Source: Chloroflexota bacterium
GTDB taxonomy: Bacteria; Chloroflexota; Anaerolineae; Anaerolineales; Villigracilaceae
Direction: 5' to 3'
Length of the DNA: 64,000 nt
Assembly (NCBI GenBank): GCA_016195815.1
Contig: JACPYX010000007.1
Coordinates: 248,001-312,000 of the forward strand
Every line of letters starts with the position of its first letter. Positions within the stretch are counted from its first letter, which is position 1. A program made the translations under genes and the position numbers. Below, in pieces: positions 54,940-63,153 of the stretch. The notes beneath the pieces were generated by a model. It did not search any database. It was given only the letters and a program-made list of their open reading frames with translations, and was not told where the DNA came from.

Positions 54940-55872
54940 CTATTTTTTACCGCGATGTGCATCTTCACGGGTCAGCTCAAGGAATATTTCCTCCAGGCTC
55001 AAGCCAACCGGGCGCATTTCAAGCAGTTCGTAACCAGAATTGACGATGGTCTTTGCGACCAGCGGGCGAACATCCTGACCCGGTGCGAATTGGAATTCCA
55101 CCGAGCCATCTGGCGCATTATGCGCGCTTTGTACACCCTTGATCTTCATGAGAAGTTTGGACAAGCCGTCTGAATCGCCGCGCACCCGCAGCGATACGCG
55201 TTCAGAACCCACCAGCCGGGCTTGCAGATTTTCAGGAGTGTCCTCAGCTACGATTTTGCCCTTGTTAATGATCAGGACTCGGTCACAAATTTGCTGGGCT
55301 TCTGACAAAATGTGCGTGGAAAGCAGGACGGTGCGCTGCTTGCCGATCTCGCGGATGATGTTGCGAACTTCCACTACCTGACCAGGGTCTAGGCCGATGG
55401 TTGGTTCATCTAAAATAAGAACTTCAGGCTCATGGATCAGTGCCTGTGCAAGCCCAACTCTCTGTCGCATACCCTTTGAAAGGCTGCCGATAAAACTGTT
55501 GGCCCGGCTGTCTAATCCAACCATTTCCAGGGTCTCGAAGGCTCGCTCTTCTGAATCGGGGATCTGGCGCAGATCGGCCATGAACTTGAGATAATCCAGC
55601 GCCGTCATATCTGTGTAAAGCGGGACGGTCTCTGGCAAATACCCAACCCGCTTGCGAACCTCAAGCGATTCCGTAACGACATCGTACCCGGCGACAGTTG
55701 CGGAGCCTTCAGTGGGCGGCATGTAACCGGTCAGGATGCGCATGGTGGTAGTCTTCCCTGCGCCGTTGGGCCCAAGGAAACCCACAACCTCACCCTGTCC
55801 GGTTTCGAAACTCAGGTCTGAAAGCGCGCGGCGCGAACCGTAATCTTTTGTAAGACCTTCAACTCGAATCAT
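54940..55872 (-). CDS. ABC transporter ATPase of the Gld-like export module
   Basis: Nucleotide-binding subunit; 310 residues from ATG 55872. Walker A GFLGPNGAGKTTTMRIL, Q-loop VGYLPETVPLY, signature LSKGMRQRVGLAQALIHEPE, Walker B VLILDEPTIGLDP, H-loop LLSTHILSEA. The last 90 residues form the C-terminal domain found in DrrA/CcmA-type exporters. AAGGAG precedes the ATG by 6 nt. The frame is open 33 codons further but without family sequence. First gene of the module, with its own promoter about 75 nt upstream. Confidence 0.93.
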   Translation of the reverse strand: MIRVEGLTKDYGSRRALSDLSFETGQGEVVGFLGPNGAGKTTTMRILTGYMPPTEGSATVAGYDVVTESLEVRKRVGYLPETVPLYTDMTALDYLKFMADLRQIPDSEERAFETLEMVGLDSRANSFIGSLSKGMRQRVGLAQALIHEPEVLILDEPTIGLDPGQVVEVRNIIREIGKQRTVLLSTHILSEAQQICDRVLIINKGKIVAEDTPENLQARLVGSERVSLRVRGDSDGLSKLLMKIKGVQSAHNAPDGSVEFQFAPGQDVRPLVAKTIVNSGYELLEMRPVGLSLEEIFLELTREDAHRGKK

Positions 55873-55954
55873 TGACACTCCTTCTGAAATTAAAAATGAC
55901 GTAACAAAAGGCACAGCGCCGAAGGGCGGCAGTGCCCGATTGTGACCGATGATT

Positions 55955-55984
55955 ACTATACAATAATTCAAAGAACAGAGTCAA
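55955..55984 (-). promoter_or_regulatory. Promoter of the Gld-like ABC module
   Basis: TTGACT (55984-55979), 18-nt spacer, TATAGT (55960-55955) on the minus strand. The leader of about 75 nt before the ATG contains a short GGGCAGTGCCC-like repeat but no known element. Confidence 0.6.
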
Positions 55985-56019
55985 GTAGGTAGCCAGACTC
56001 TAATCAAATGCTAATCTGG

Positions 56020-56048
56020 TTGCTCGACGACTCGTTTTGTTGTAAACT
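56020..56048 (+). promoter_or_regulatory. Promoter of alaX
   Basis: TTGCTC (56020-56025), 17-nt spacer, TAAACT (56043-56048). The start near 56055 gives a 16-nt leader containing AAGGA. Confidence 0.5.
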
Positions 56049-56070
56049 AACATGCAAGGAACCATAAACC

Positions 56071-56775
56071 ATGACGGACTTACTTTATCAGACGGATGGC
56101 TACTTAAAGGAATTCGAGGCGGTTGTCACCGCATCTTTCCCGGACGAAAAAGCGGTCGCGCTCGACCGGTCCGCTTTCTATCCCGGGGGCGGCGGACAAC
56201 CCAATGATGTCGGAAAGCTGGCCGGTTTGAACGTTGTGAAAGTGAAGAAAGCGGGCGATGATGTTCTACACTTTCTGGACGGCGACCTGCCCGCAGTCGG
56301 CGCAGTGGTGCGCGGCATGATTGATTGGGATCGCCGTTATCAATTGATGCGGACGCACACCGCCATGCACATTTTATGCGGAACAGTCTTTCGCGATTAT
56401 GGGGCGCTCGTCACCGGCGGAGACATGGAGCCGCTCAAAGGCCGCATGGATTTTGAGTTCGAGCGGCTGCAAAAGGAGTTGGTGTCGGTTATCGAGGCGG
56501 CTGTTAATCTCGAGATCCAGGCTGGCCGCGCAGTGAAGGTGCAAATTCTGCCGCGCGACAAAGCTTTCCAAATTCCGGATTTGATCCGCACCAAGATCAA
56601 TCTATTGCCTGAAGGAATCCAGCAGGTGCGTACTGTTGAGATTGTTGGACTCGATTTGCAGGCAGATGGTGGAACGCATGTCGAGAATACATCTGAAGTT
56701 GGGCACATCCGTATCGTGGACTATAAAAGCAAGGGCGCTGCCAATAAACGTATTTACGTCGAAATTGACGGATGA
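56071..56775 (+). CDS. alaX: Alanyl-tRNA editing protein AlaX
   Basis: Free-standing editing factor that deacylates Ser-tRNA-Ala or Gly-tRNA-Ala; 234 residues. Domain I carries DRSAFYPGGGGQPNDVG; the zinc-site motifs are RTHTAMHIL (HxxxH) and DLQADGGTHVENTSEVGHI. In classic AlaX and AlaRS the second motif reads CGGTH with a zinc-binding Cys; here that position is Asp (DGGTH), so metal binding may use Asp, as I believe it does in some bacterial relatives. The C-terminal piece IRIVDYKSKGAANKRIYVEI fits the longer AlaX-M type. Confidence 0.9.
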   Translation: MTDLLYQTDGYLKEFEAVVTASFPDEKAVALDRSAFYPGGGGQPNDVGKLAGLNVVKVKKAGDDVLHFLDGDLPAVGAVVRGMIDWDRRYQLMRTHTAMHILCGTVFRDYGALVTGGDMEPLKGRMDFEFERLQKELVSVIEAAVNLEIQAGRAVKVQILPRDKAFQIPDLIRTKINLLPEGIQQVRTVEIVGLDLQADGGTHVENTSEVGHIRIVDYKSKGAANKRIYVEIDG

Positions 56776-56810
56776 TATTTAGGGCGCCATGCATTTGTTG
56801 GTTTTCGCTG

Positions 56811-56839
56811 TTGACAAGGCTTAACCCTGCCGTTATAAT
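56811..56839 (+). promoter_or_regulatory. Consensus promoter of the rplU-rpmA-rpmE operon
   Basis: TTGACA (56811-56816) and TATAAT (56834-56839), both perfect hexamers, with the ideal 17-nt spacer. The strongest-looking promoter in the window, as expected for ribosomal protein genes. Confidence 0.88.
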
Positions 56840-56845
56840 ACCGTC

Positions 56846-56971
56846 CGCTTCAGCCCTGGCCGCGAGAATGCCGGGGCGGAAACATGAATCCCAGCTTCCC
56901 CGACGGCGCGCGTAGGATGTAATCGCTCCCGCAGGTTGGACGGTGAAGTGAATGACTGGAGAGAAAGAATA
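56846..56971 (+). promoter_or_regulatory. Candidate structured leader of rplU
   Basis: The predicted start near 56846 leaves about 126 nt of GC-rich untranslated RNA. A clear hairpin is GCCCTGGC (56853-56860) with GCCGGGGC (56870-56877); further GC-rich pairing is possible in CCCCGACGGCGCGCG and around CGCTCCCGCAGG. Ribosomal protein leaders that bind their own product are known for L21 in Firmicutes; I cannot match this one to a known model. The translation signal GGAGAG lies just before the ATG. Confidence 0.4.
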
Positions 56972-57535
56972 ATGAGATACGCAATTGTTGAAAGCGGCGG
57001 CAAGCAATATCGCGCCGTCGAAGGCGGGAAGATCGAAGTGGATCGTTTATCTGCCGAAAAGGGCGACAAGATCAACATTGACCGCGTCCTTTTGATGGCA
57101 GATGGCGACGAGTATTTGGTCGGCGCTCCGGCCCTGGGCGAAATTTTGGTTAAGGCTACAGTTGTTGACCATTTCCGCGGTGAGAAAGTTTTCCGTTTCA
57201 AATACAGCCCCAAAAAGCGCATTCGTGTGCGCGGCGGACATCGCCAGCAGTATACGCGGCTGATGGTGGATTTCATCGGGCGCGAAGGCGAGGTTCGCAA
57301 GATTGAGCAGGCCGAGCCCGAGAAGAAGCCTGAAGTAAAAGTGGAAAAGGTCAAGGCCGAGCCGAAGCCAAAAGCCGAGAAGCCCGCGGCAAGTCCCGCG
57401 AAGGAAGCGGCGAAAAAGATCGAGAAAACTCCTGCGAAGAAAACCGAAAAGGCGCCTGCCAGGAAGTCAACCAGCACGAAGTCTGCAACAACAAAAAAAC
57501 CTTCGACGACAACCAAGAAGTCGTCCAGCAAGTAA
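56972..57535 (+). CDS. rplU: 50S ribosomal protein L21 with Lys/Ala-rich tail
   Basis: Large-subunit protein binding 23S rRNA; 187 residues. Residues 1-105 are normal L21 (MRYAIVESGGKQYRAVEGGK, VGAPALGEILVKATVVDHFR, then KYSPKKRIRVRGGHRQQYTR). The remaining 80 residues are a low-complexity Lys/Pro/Ala/Thr tail (for example KTPAKKTEKAPARKSTSTK) not present in ordinary L21. ATG 56972 follows GGAGAG; a start at 56936 would add 12 residues in the leader. Linked to rpmA by 14 bp; the usual obg gene does not follow. Confidence 0.94.
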   Translation: MRYAIVESGGKQYRAVEGGKIEVDRLSAEKGDKINIDRVLLMADGDEYLVGAPALGEILVKATVVDHFRGEKVFRFKYSPKKRIRVRGGHRQQYTRLMVDFIGREGEVRKIEQAEPEKKPEVKVEKVKAEPKPKAEKPAASPAKEAAKKIEKTPAKKTEKAPARKSTSTKSATTKKPSTTTKKSSSK

Positions 57536-57549
57536 ATTGAGAGGTAGAA

Positions 57550-57807
57550 ATGGCTCATAAAAAAGGCGGCGGTTCAAGCCGCAACGGTCGTGACTCAAAT
57601 TCCCAGCGACTGGGTGTCAAACGCTATGCCGGTCAGTTCGTGTTGGCCGGAAATATCCTGATCCGCCAGCGCGGCACAAAGATCAAGCCTGGTTTGAATG
57701 TTGACGCTGGTAAAGACGATACTTTATTCGCTACCGCGGACGGCGTGGTAATGTTCGACCTTGTGCGCGGCCGCAAGCGCGTGAACGTCGTCCCGGCGGA
57801 GAAATAG
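57550..57807 (+). CDS. rpmA: 50S ribosomal protein L27
   Basis: Peptidyl-transferase-centre protein of 85 residues. It starts [20 protein letters not shown], so the N-terminal end that reaches the P-site tRNA is exposed without a cleavable prepeptide (unlike Firmicutes). [20 protein letters not shown] and [20 protein letters not shown] are typical. GAGAGG precedes the ATG. Its stop is one base from the rpmE start. Confidence 0.97.
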   Translation: MAHKKGGGSSRNGRDSNSQRLGVKRYAGQFVLAGNILIRQRGTKIKPGLNVDAGKDDTLFATADGVVMFDLVRGRKRVNVVPAEK

Positions 57808-57808
57808 C

Positions 57809-58285
57809 ATGAAAGCTGAAATTCACCCCACATATTATCCCGATGCGAAAGTGATTTGCGCTTCCTGCGGCCGGACCTGGACAACGGGCTCGACCAGGAA
57901 AGAATTGCGCGTTGACATCTGTTCCAATTGTCATCCGTTCTTCAGCGGCGAATCTCGCATTATTGACGTGGAAGGCCAGGTGGACCGCTTCTACAAGAAA
58001 CTCTCAGCCCGGCAGACTTATGTTGAAAAGAAAAAGGCCAAGGAAGTCGCCGGCAAATCCCCCGAGCGCGCCATTGCCGAGTTGGAAATGTCTGGCCGTG
58101 TGAATGAAGCGCTGGCAAAGGCAGGCATAACCGAGGTCGGCCAGTTCCTCGCCAAGTTGGCCGAAGGCGATGCGGCGGTTTTGGCGATTGAAGGGTTTGG
58201 TCAGAAGTCGCTGGTGGATATCAAGAAGAAACTGCGCGCGATGGGTTACAATCTTCCCGAAGCCGCCACCGAAGCTGGCGCATAG
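57809..58285 (+). CDS. rpmE: 50S ribosomal protein L31 fused to an RNA polymerase alpha-CTD-like domain
   Basis: 158 residues. The N-terminal 75 are zinc-type L31: C17xxC20 in [10 protein letters not shown] and C38xxC41 in [10 protein letters not shown], with [12 protein letters not shown]. After a Lys-rich linker, residues about 90-155 ([59 protein letters not shown]) match the helix-hairpin-helix pattern of the RpoA C-terminal domain, with Arg and Lys at the places of Escherichia coli Arg265 and Lys298. The coding frame is continuous and one stop ends it. The added domain may bind DNA, rRNA or a partner; the role is unknown. Confidence 0.92.
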   Translation: MKAEIHPTYYPDAKVICASCGRTWTTGSTRKELRVDICSNCHPFFSGESRIIDVEGQVDRFYKKLSARQTYVEKKKAKEVAGKSPERAIAELEMSGRVNEALAKAGITEVGQFLAKLAEGDAAVLAIEGFGQKSLVDIKKKLRAMGYNLPEAATEAGA

Positions 58286-58332
58286 TTTCCACGCAAGTTT
58301 TTGTCAGGGAAGTAATATCAGGTAAACTTAAC

Positions 58333-58362
58333 AGGCAGATGCAGAAAAGCATCTGCCTTTTT
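58333..58362 (+). terminator. Terminator after rpmE
   Basis: AGGCAGATGC (58333-58342) pairs with GCATCTGCCT (58349-58358), followed by TTTTT. The T-run overlaps the tdk promoter. Confidence 0.85.
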
Positions 58363-58370
58363 GTTATAAT
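58362..58370 (+). promoter_or_regulatory. Extended -10 promoter of tdk
   Basis: TGTTATAAT: the TG at 58362-58363 one base before TATAAT (58365-58370) is an extended -10. No -35 is needed or seen, as that region is the rpmE terminator stem. The start would be near 58377. Confidence 0.55.
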
Positions 58371-58405
58371 TTTCGAAATTTTCGAGGAAACGACGGGAGA
58401 CTGAT

Positions 58406-58975
58406 GTGAGACATACTCACGGTTCTATTGAAGTTGTCTGCGGTTCGATGTTCAGCGGCAAGACAGATGAGTTGATCCGCCGCCTGATCCGCGCGACAAT
58501 TGCCAGGCAAAAAGTGCAGGTCTTCAAGCCCGCCATTGATATGCGTTACGCGGTCGAAAAAGTAACGTCTCACGCCGGCGCGGATTTCGACGCGGCCCCG
58601 GTTGAGAGGGCAGCGGATATTCTTGCCAGGATTAACAAAGACACTACTGTCGTCGGTGTGGATGAAGCACAGTTTTTTGATCCCGGTATTGTGGAAGTTT
58701 GCCAGCAACTGGCCGAACGCGGCGTGCGCGTACTGGTGGCCGGACTCGACATGGACTTTCGCGGCGAGCCGTTCGGCCCGATGCCGATCTTGATGTCGCG
58801 CGCCGAACACGTGGATAAACTTCATGCTATTTGCATGGTGTGCGGCGATGAAGCCTCGCGCACACAGAGACTGGTCAACGGCAAACCGGCGCGGTATGAT
58901 GACCCGGTGGTGATCGTCGGCGCTTCGGAATTATACGAAGCGCGTTGTCGCCTGCATCATGAAATCCCGCGTTAG
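58406..58975 (+). CDS. tdk: Thymidine kinase (type II)
   Basis: Phosphorylates thymidine in the salvage pathway; 189 residues. P-loop [18 protein letters not shown], Mg-binding [13 protein letters not shown], substrate lasso with zinc cysteines [11 protein letters not shown] and [10 protein letters not shown] (CxxC plus C and H). The start is GTG 58406, with GGGAG 8 nt upstream; no ATG fits before the first strand. It heads a group with hpt (85 bp downstream). Confidence 0.94.
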   Translation: MRHTHGSIEVVCGSMFSGKTDELIRRLIRATIARQKVQVFKPAIDMRYAVEKVTSHAGADFDAAPVERAADILARINKDTTVVGVDEAQFFDPGIVEVCQQLAERGVRVLVAGLDMDFRGEPFGPMPILMSRAEHVDKLHAICMVCGDEASRTQRLVNGKPARYDDPVVIVGASELYEARCRLHHEIPR

Positions 58976-59060
58976 CGGGGTAGGCGTATCCGCGTAAATG
59001 CCGGTCAATACAGATTTTTTTATCTGCCTTGATCCATGCGAATCTGCGGCCGGAGAAAAA

Positions 59061-59615
59061 ATGCAAGATTATAAAAGCGTCCTCGCTGAAATATTGATTG
59101 ACGAAAAGACTCTACAGAAACGCGTCGCCGAACTGGGCGCGGAGATCAGCGCCGATTACCCCGGCGATAATCTCCTGCTGATTTGTATTTTGCGCGGTGG
59201 TGTGCCGTTTATGGTGGACTTGAGCCGTTGTATCACTGTTCCGCACATGATGGATTTCATGGCGGTTTCATCCTACGGCGCAGGCAAGCGCGAGTCAACC
59301 GGCGATGTGCGCGTCACATTCGACTTACAAACCAACATCCGCGGCAGAGACGTTTTGCTTGTTGAAGATATTGTGGATAGCGGCCACACCATTGCATCGG
59401 TGCTGGAAATGCTGATCACGCGCCAGCCTGAAAGCCTCAAGGTCTGCGCCCTGCTGGATAAGGTCGAACGGCGCGAAGCGATTGTTCCCATTCATTACCG
59501 CGGCTTCAGCATCCCGAACAAGTTCGTCTTCGGATACGGCCTCGACCTCGACGAGTATTACCGCAACCTGCCTTTCGTCGGCGTTGTGGATTTAAAGAAG
59601 TATCATCCCGAATAA
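59061..59615 (+). CDS. hpt: Hypoxanthine phosphoribosyltransferase
   Basis: Salvages hypoxanthine (and often guanine) with PRPP; 184 residues. The PRPP loop is VLLVEDIVDSGHTIASVLEM, preceded by ICILRGGVPFMVDLSR and MAVSSYGAGKRESTGDV. The C-terminal KFVFGYGLDLDEYYRNLPFV is typical. ATG 59061 has GGAG 7 nt upstream; an ATG 63 bp earlier lacks a site. It complements the de novo purine operon. Confidence 0.95.
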   Translation: MQDYKSVLAEILIDEKTLQKRVAELGAEISADYPGDNLLLICILRGGVPFMVDLSRCITVPHMMDFMAVSSYGAGKRESTGDVRVTFDLQTNIRGRDVLLVEDIVDSGHTIASVLEMLITRQPESLKVCALLDKVERREAIVPIHYRGFSIPNKFVFGYGLDLDEYYRNLPFVGVVDLKKYHPE

Positions 59616-59636
59616 TTCGCTTTGGCGAGAGCGGCG

Positions 59637-61289
59637 ATGATGGACGACAAGGCGCAAAATATTTCTCCGTACTTGGGGCGCTGGGTTGCCAGGCTGCGCG
59701 GCAAAATTATTGCCAGCGGCGGCACGCCTGAACAGGCACTTCGTGCGGCGCAAAAAAGCAGGCACAAAGAGACGCCGGAAATTATTTATATGTCATTCCC
59801 CTTCGCCTTTCCTCCTTTGCTGAATTCTGTGTGCAGCGCATTGCCTGACGCGGAGATTTATCTAGTGGGCGGTGCGATGCGCGATATCTTACTTAATCGC
59901 GTCTCGCATGACCTGGACTTTGCTGTTCCAAAGAATGCGATTGCCACCGCGCGACGCGTTGCGTCCGCCCTCAAGACAGACTTCTTTGTTCTCGACGAAT
60001 CATTGGATACTGCCCGCCTCATCGTCTCGACTTTGGACGGAGTGCGCGATATTTTAGATTTCGCGGCATTCCGCGGCCCCAGCTTGGATAGCGATTTGCG
60101 CGGCCGCGATTTCACCATCAATGCCATCGCATTTGATCTTCGCCAACAGACTATTCTCGATCCGCTCAACGGCGCCGCCGATTTGCGCGCGAAAAAGATT
60201 CGGGCCTGTTCTGAAACTTCGCTTCAGGATGATCCGATTCGTATATTGCGCGCCGTGCGTCAAGCAGCGGCCTTCGGGTTCAAAATCGAACCTGAAACGC
60301 GCAATGCTATGAAGGCTGCGGTCAACCTGCTGCCAAATATTTCCGCTGAACGCCAACGCGACGAATTATTCAAAATCCTTGAAGGCCCGCGCCCCGATGC
60401 GTCCCTGCGCGCGCTGGAAATGCTAGGCGTGTTTCCGCATCTTCTGCCTGAGTTAACTGAACTAAAAGGTGTCTCGCAATCTGCGCCGCACATCTATGAT
60501 GTTTGGGAACACACCTTGAGCGTTATCCAGCATCTGGACGGCTTGCTGGCTGATCTCGCTCCCGGTTACAGCGCTGAAAAAACCAATGACATACTCACGG
60601 GTCTGCTCACTCTGCGCCTCGGACGGTATCGCCAGCAAATCGCCGAACACTTTACGAAATCACTCAACGCAGATCGCTCGCTGCGCGCCCTGCTTTTTTT
60701 CGCCGCGTTGTATCACGATATATCGAAACCCGCCACAAGGTCCGTGGACGAAAGCGGGAGAATCCGTTTTTTTGACCATGATCAATTGGGAGCAAAGGTC
60801 ATATCTGAACGAGCGCGCCTCTTCAATCTCAGTAACGATGAAATTGAGCGATTGCAGACGATAATCCAAAACCACATGCGTTTTCATTTCTTCGTCAGCC
60901 GCATGGAAGGCGGGAAGAAAGAACCGTCGCGCAAAGCCATCTATCGCTTCTTTCGCGAATCTGGCGAAGGCGGCGTTGACCTCGTCCTGCTCGGCCTCGC
61001 CGATCTGCGCGGCACGCGCGGTCATACCCTGAATCAAGAAACATGGGCCGCCGCCCTTGATGTGGCCCGCATTTTGTTGGAGAATTACTGGGAGAAGCCG
61101 CAAGAAACGGTTGCGCCGCCGCGTCTGGTGGATGGACACGATGCCATCAAGGAATATAATATGAAGCAGGGGCCGCTCGTCGGCCTATTGTTGGAGGCCA
61201 TTCGTGAAGCGCAGGCCATGGGTAAAGTGTCTACCCGTGCTGAAGCAATTGAATTTGGGCGTGCCTGGGTGAAGGAAAATCAAAAATGA
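59637..61289 (+). CDS. CCA-adding/poly(A)-polymerase-family nucleotidyltransferase with HD domain and N-terminal DUF5678-like extension
   Basis: 550 residues. The class II nucleotidyltransferase core has IYLVGGAMRDILLNRVSHDL with DFAV (GG and DxD motif), LRGRDFTINAIAFDL, DDPIRILRAVRQAAAFGFKI, and a following HD phosphohydrolase domain (FFAALYHDISKP; NHMRFHF). It likely adds CCA to tRNA, matching the tRNA genes here that lack CCA. The first 55 residues (SPYLGRWVARLRGKIIASGG, TPEQALRAAQ) look like the small DUF5678-type domain usually found separately, possibly a fused neighbour. A second in-frame Met at residue 52 (MSFPFAFPP) could be the original start. Confidence 0.88.
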   Translation: MMDDKAQNISPYLGRWVARLRGKIIASGGTPEQALRAAQKSRHKETPEIIYMSFPFAFPPLLNSVCSALPDAEIYLVGGAMRDILLNRVSHDLDFAVPKNAIATARRVASALKTDFFVLDESLDTARLIVSTLDGVRDILDFAAFRGPSLDSDLRGRDFTINAIAFDLRQQTILDPLNGAADLRAKKIRACSETSLQDDPIRILRAVRQAAAFGFKIEPETRNAMKAAVNLLPNISAERQRDELFKILEGPRPDASLRALEMLGVFPHLLPELTELKGVSQSAPHIYDVWEHTLSVIQHLDGLLADLAPGYSAEKTNDILTGLLTLRLGRYRQQIAEHFTKSLNADRSLRALLFFAALYHDISKPATRSVDESGRIRFFDHDQLGAKVISERARLFNLSNDEIERLQTIIQNHMRFHFFVSRMEGGKKEPSRKAIYRFFRESGEGGVDLVLLGLADLRGTRGHTLNQETWAAALDVARILLENYWEKPQETVAPPRLVDGHDAIKEYNMKQGPLVGLLLEAIREAQAMGKVSTRAEAIEFGRAWVKENQK

Positions 61290-61819
61290 ATCAGGTCTAT
61301 TTTGATCTTGAAACCCAGAAGCTTTTTGAAGATGTCGGCGGGCGGGATCCGTCCAGGCTGCTTCTGGCTTGCGGAGTGACTTATTCGACCGCTAAAAATG
61401 ATTTCGCCGTTTACTGGGAAAAGGATGCCCCGACTCTAATCGCCGAGTTGAAGACTGCTGATAAAGTAATTGGCTTCAATATCAAGAATTTTGATTACCA
61501 GGTTTTGCAAGCCTATGCCCCGCAGGAGAATTTCAGGAGCTTTCGCTCTGTGGACATGCTGGACGATATTTTCCGCACATTGGGGTTTCGCATCAGTCTC
61601 GATTCGCTGGCGAAGGCTTGTCTCGGTGTAACGAAGACCGCCGATGGCATTCAGTCTGTGGAATGGTTTCGTGCGGGCGAGCTGGATAAAGTCGCTGAAT
61701 ATTGCAAGGCCGATGTGGATATCACCCGCCGCATTTATGAATTTGGCTGCAACAATAGATTTGTTTATTACTATTCAAAGCTTGGCAGTAAATTAAAGGT
61801 CGCTGTGAATTGGAGGTAA
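61286..61819 (+). CDS. Predicted 3'-5' exonuclease, RNase H-like (YprB-type)
   Basis: 177 residues. The DEDD set is visible: D and E in VYFDLETQKLF, D in FNIKNFDYQVLQ, and the last Asp in YCKADVDITRRIYEFG, in the YxxxD form (DEDDy-like). The substrate, DNA or RNA, is unknown. It overlaps the nucleotidyltransferase gene by 4 bp and is one base from the hydrolase gene, so it may share its transcript. No helicase domain is attached. Confidence 0.82.
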   Translation: MNQVYFDLETQKLFEDVGGRDPSRLLLACGVTYSTAKNDFAVYWEKDAPTLIAELKTADKVIGFNIKNFDYQVLQAYAPQENFRSFRSVDMLDDIFRTLGFRISLDSLAKACLGVTKTADGIQSVEWFRAGELDKVAEYCKADVDITRRIYEFGCNNRFVYYYSKLGSKLKVAVNWR

Positions 61820-61820
61820 T

Positions 61821-62609
61821 ATGAAAAAGATCAAAGTTAACGGTTTTGACCTGGCTTTTGAACGGAACGGACGCGGCATGCCGCTCGTTTTGATTCATGG
61901 TTATCCACTTGATCACACCATCTGGAATGAATCAGCACCGTTGCTCGAAAAGGATTTTGATTTGATCCTGCCGGATCTGCGGGGTTTTGGCCAATCTGGC
62001 ACAGTTGCTGAGCCATATAGCATGGCTGACCTGGCCTCTGATATTGTTGGATTGCTGGATCAGCTTGAACTTGATAAGGCATTTGTTGCGGGGCACTCGA
62101 TGGGCGGGTATGTGGCGCTGGCTTTTGCGCGCGCATATCCCCAGCGCCTGGCCGGGCTTGGAATGATTTCTTCACAAGTTTCCGACGACCCGCCAGACCG
62201 CAAGGAAGGCCGTTACAAAACGGCGGCTGATGTTGCTGAAAAGGGCGCAGGTCTGGTCGCGGACGCCATGGCGCCGAAACTTTCGGCTGACGCTCACGTG
62301 CAGTTGTTCGTGCGCGATTTGATCGGAAGGCAAAAAGCCGCGGGCGTAATTGGCGCGCTTAAGGCCATGGCCGAGCGCCCGGATTCTGCCGATCTGTTGA
62401 AGAAGTTAAAAGTGCCGGCGGTAATTGTCCATGGCGACGCGGATGCTTTGATACCTGTCGAACGCGGGCGGGAAATGAAAGCGGCTATCCCTGGTGCGTA
62501 TTATGCCGAATTGCCGGGTGTCGGTCATATGCCGATGACTGAATCTCCCAAAGCTGTTGCTGCCGCATTGAAACTTTTTGTAAAGCGCAATAGTGCTGGA
62601 CAAGAATGA
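61821..62609 (+). CDS. Alpha/beta-hydrolase
   Basis: 262 residues of alpha/beta-hydrolase fold; substrate unknown. Nucleophile elbow AGHSMGGYVAL, oxyanion region LIHGYPLDHTIW, catalytic Asp in VHGDADALIPV, His in GVGHMPMTESP. No signal peptide, so it is cytoplasmic. GGAGG lies 5 nt before the ATG. It ends in a strong hairpin. Confidence 0.9.
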   Translation: MKKIKVNGFDLAFERNGRGMPLVLIHGYPLDHTIWNESAPLLEKDFDLILPDLRGFGQSGTVAEPYSMADLASDIVGLLDQLELDKAFVAGHSMGGYVALAFARAYPQRLAGLGMISSQVSDDPPDRKEGRYKTAADVAEKGAGLVADAMAPKLSADAHVQLFVRDLIGRQKAAGVIGALKAMAERPDSADLLKKLKVPAVIVHGDADALIPVERGREMKAAIPGAYYAELPGVGHMPMTESPKAVAAALKLFVKRNSAGQE

Positions 62610-62640
62610 AAACCGGGACCCGCTAGCGGGTCCCGGTTTT
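62609..62640. terminator. Bidirectional terminator between the hydrolase and the receiver gene
   Basis: AAAACCGGGACCCGC (62609-62623) and GCGGGTCCCGGTTTT (62626-62640) form a perfect 15-bp stem with a two-base centre, and T-rich ends face both ways. Its left arm starts in the hydrolase stop codon, and the receiver gene ends at 62648. Confidence 0.85.
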
Positions 62641-62647
62641 CATTGCG

Positions 62648-63076
62648 TTACCGTGAGAGCGGCTGGGTGTTGGGCCGCATCGCCACATCTTTGTTTGCCG
62701 GTGGATACAGCATTCCGGTTCGCCTGCACAATTTGTTTATATGGGCAACCAGCACTGCACTTGGAATCGGTTTTACCAGATAGTCATCGGCGCCTGCGTC
62801 AAGCACACTAGCGACGACAGCGGGATCATCAAGAGCTGAAAGAACCATGATGGGTATGTTGCTGAAATTGCGGACCGCCTTGCACACTTGCCAGCCGTCC
62901 ATGTTCGGCATCATAAGATCAAGGATGACAAGTTGCGGAGATTTTTCTTTGATAATGCGGATGCCATCTTCGCCATCGTTTGCAACGAGAACATCAAACC
63001 CATGGCTTCTCAAAATGATAGCAAGTAGTTCGGTGATCGCATTATCGTCGTCAATAGTTAAAAGGGTATTTGCCAT
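62648..63076 (-). CDS. Single-domain response regulator (receiver only)
   Basis: Receiver of 142 residues with no output domain. Acidic pair LLTIDDDNAI, phosphoacceptor in LVILDLMMPNMDGWQV, switch VLSALDD, lysine in DYLVKPI. The last 25 residues (TGMLYPPANKDVAMRPNT) form an unstructured tail. Divergent from ppdK across 159 bp. Its histidine kinase is not in the window. Confidence 0.92.
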   Translation of the reverse strand: MANTLLTIDDDNAITELLAIILRSHGFDVLVANDGEDGIRIIKEKSPQLVILDLMMPNMDGWQVCKAVRNFSNIPIMVLSALDDPAVVASVLDAGADDYLVKPIPSAVLVAHINKLCRRTGMLYPPANKDVAMRPNTQPLSR

Positions 63077-63153
63077 TTTTTCTCTGACCTATTATCACGG
63101 ATGTATGAGGAATTGTAGTTTGCAGGTTATTTACAGATTGATATAGCGGATGT

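Noticed and set aside
56841-56943. Long-range stem CCGTCC/GGACGG closing the rplU leader
   Set aside because: CCGTCC lies mostly upstream of the predicted transcript start, so it would not be in the RNA.
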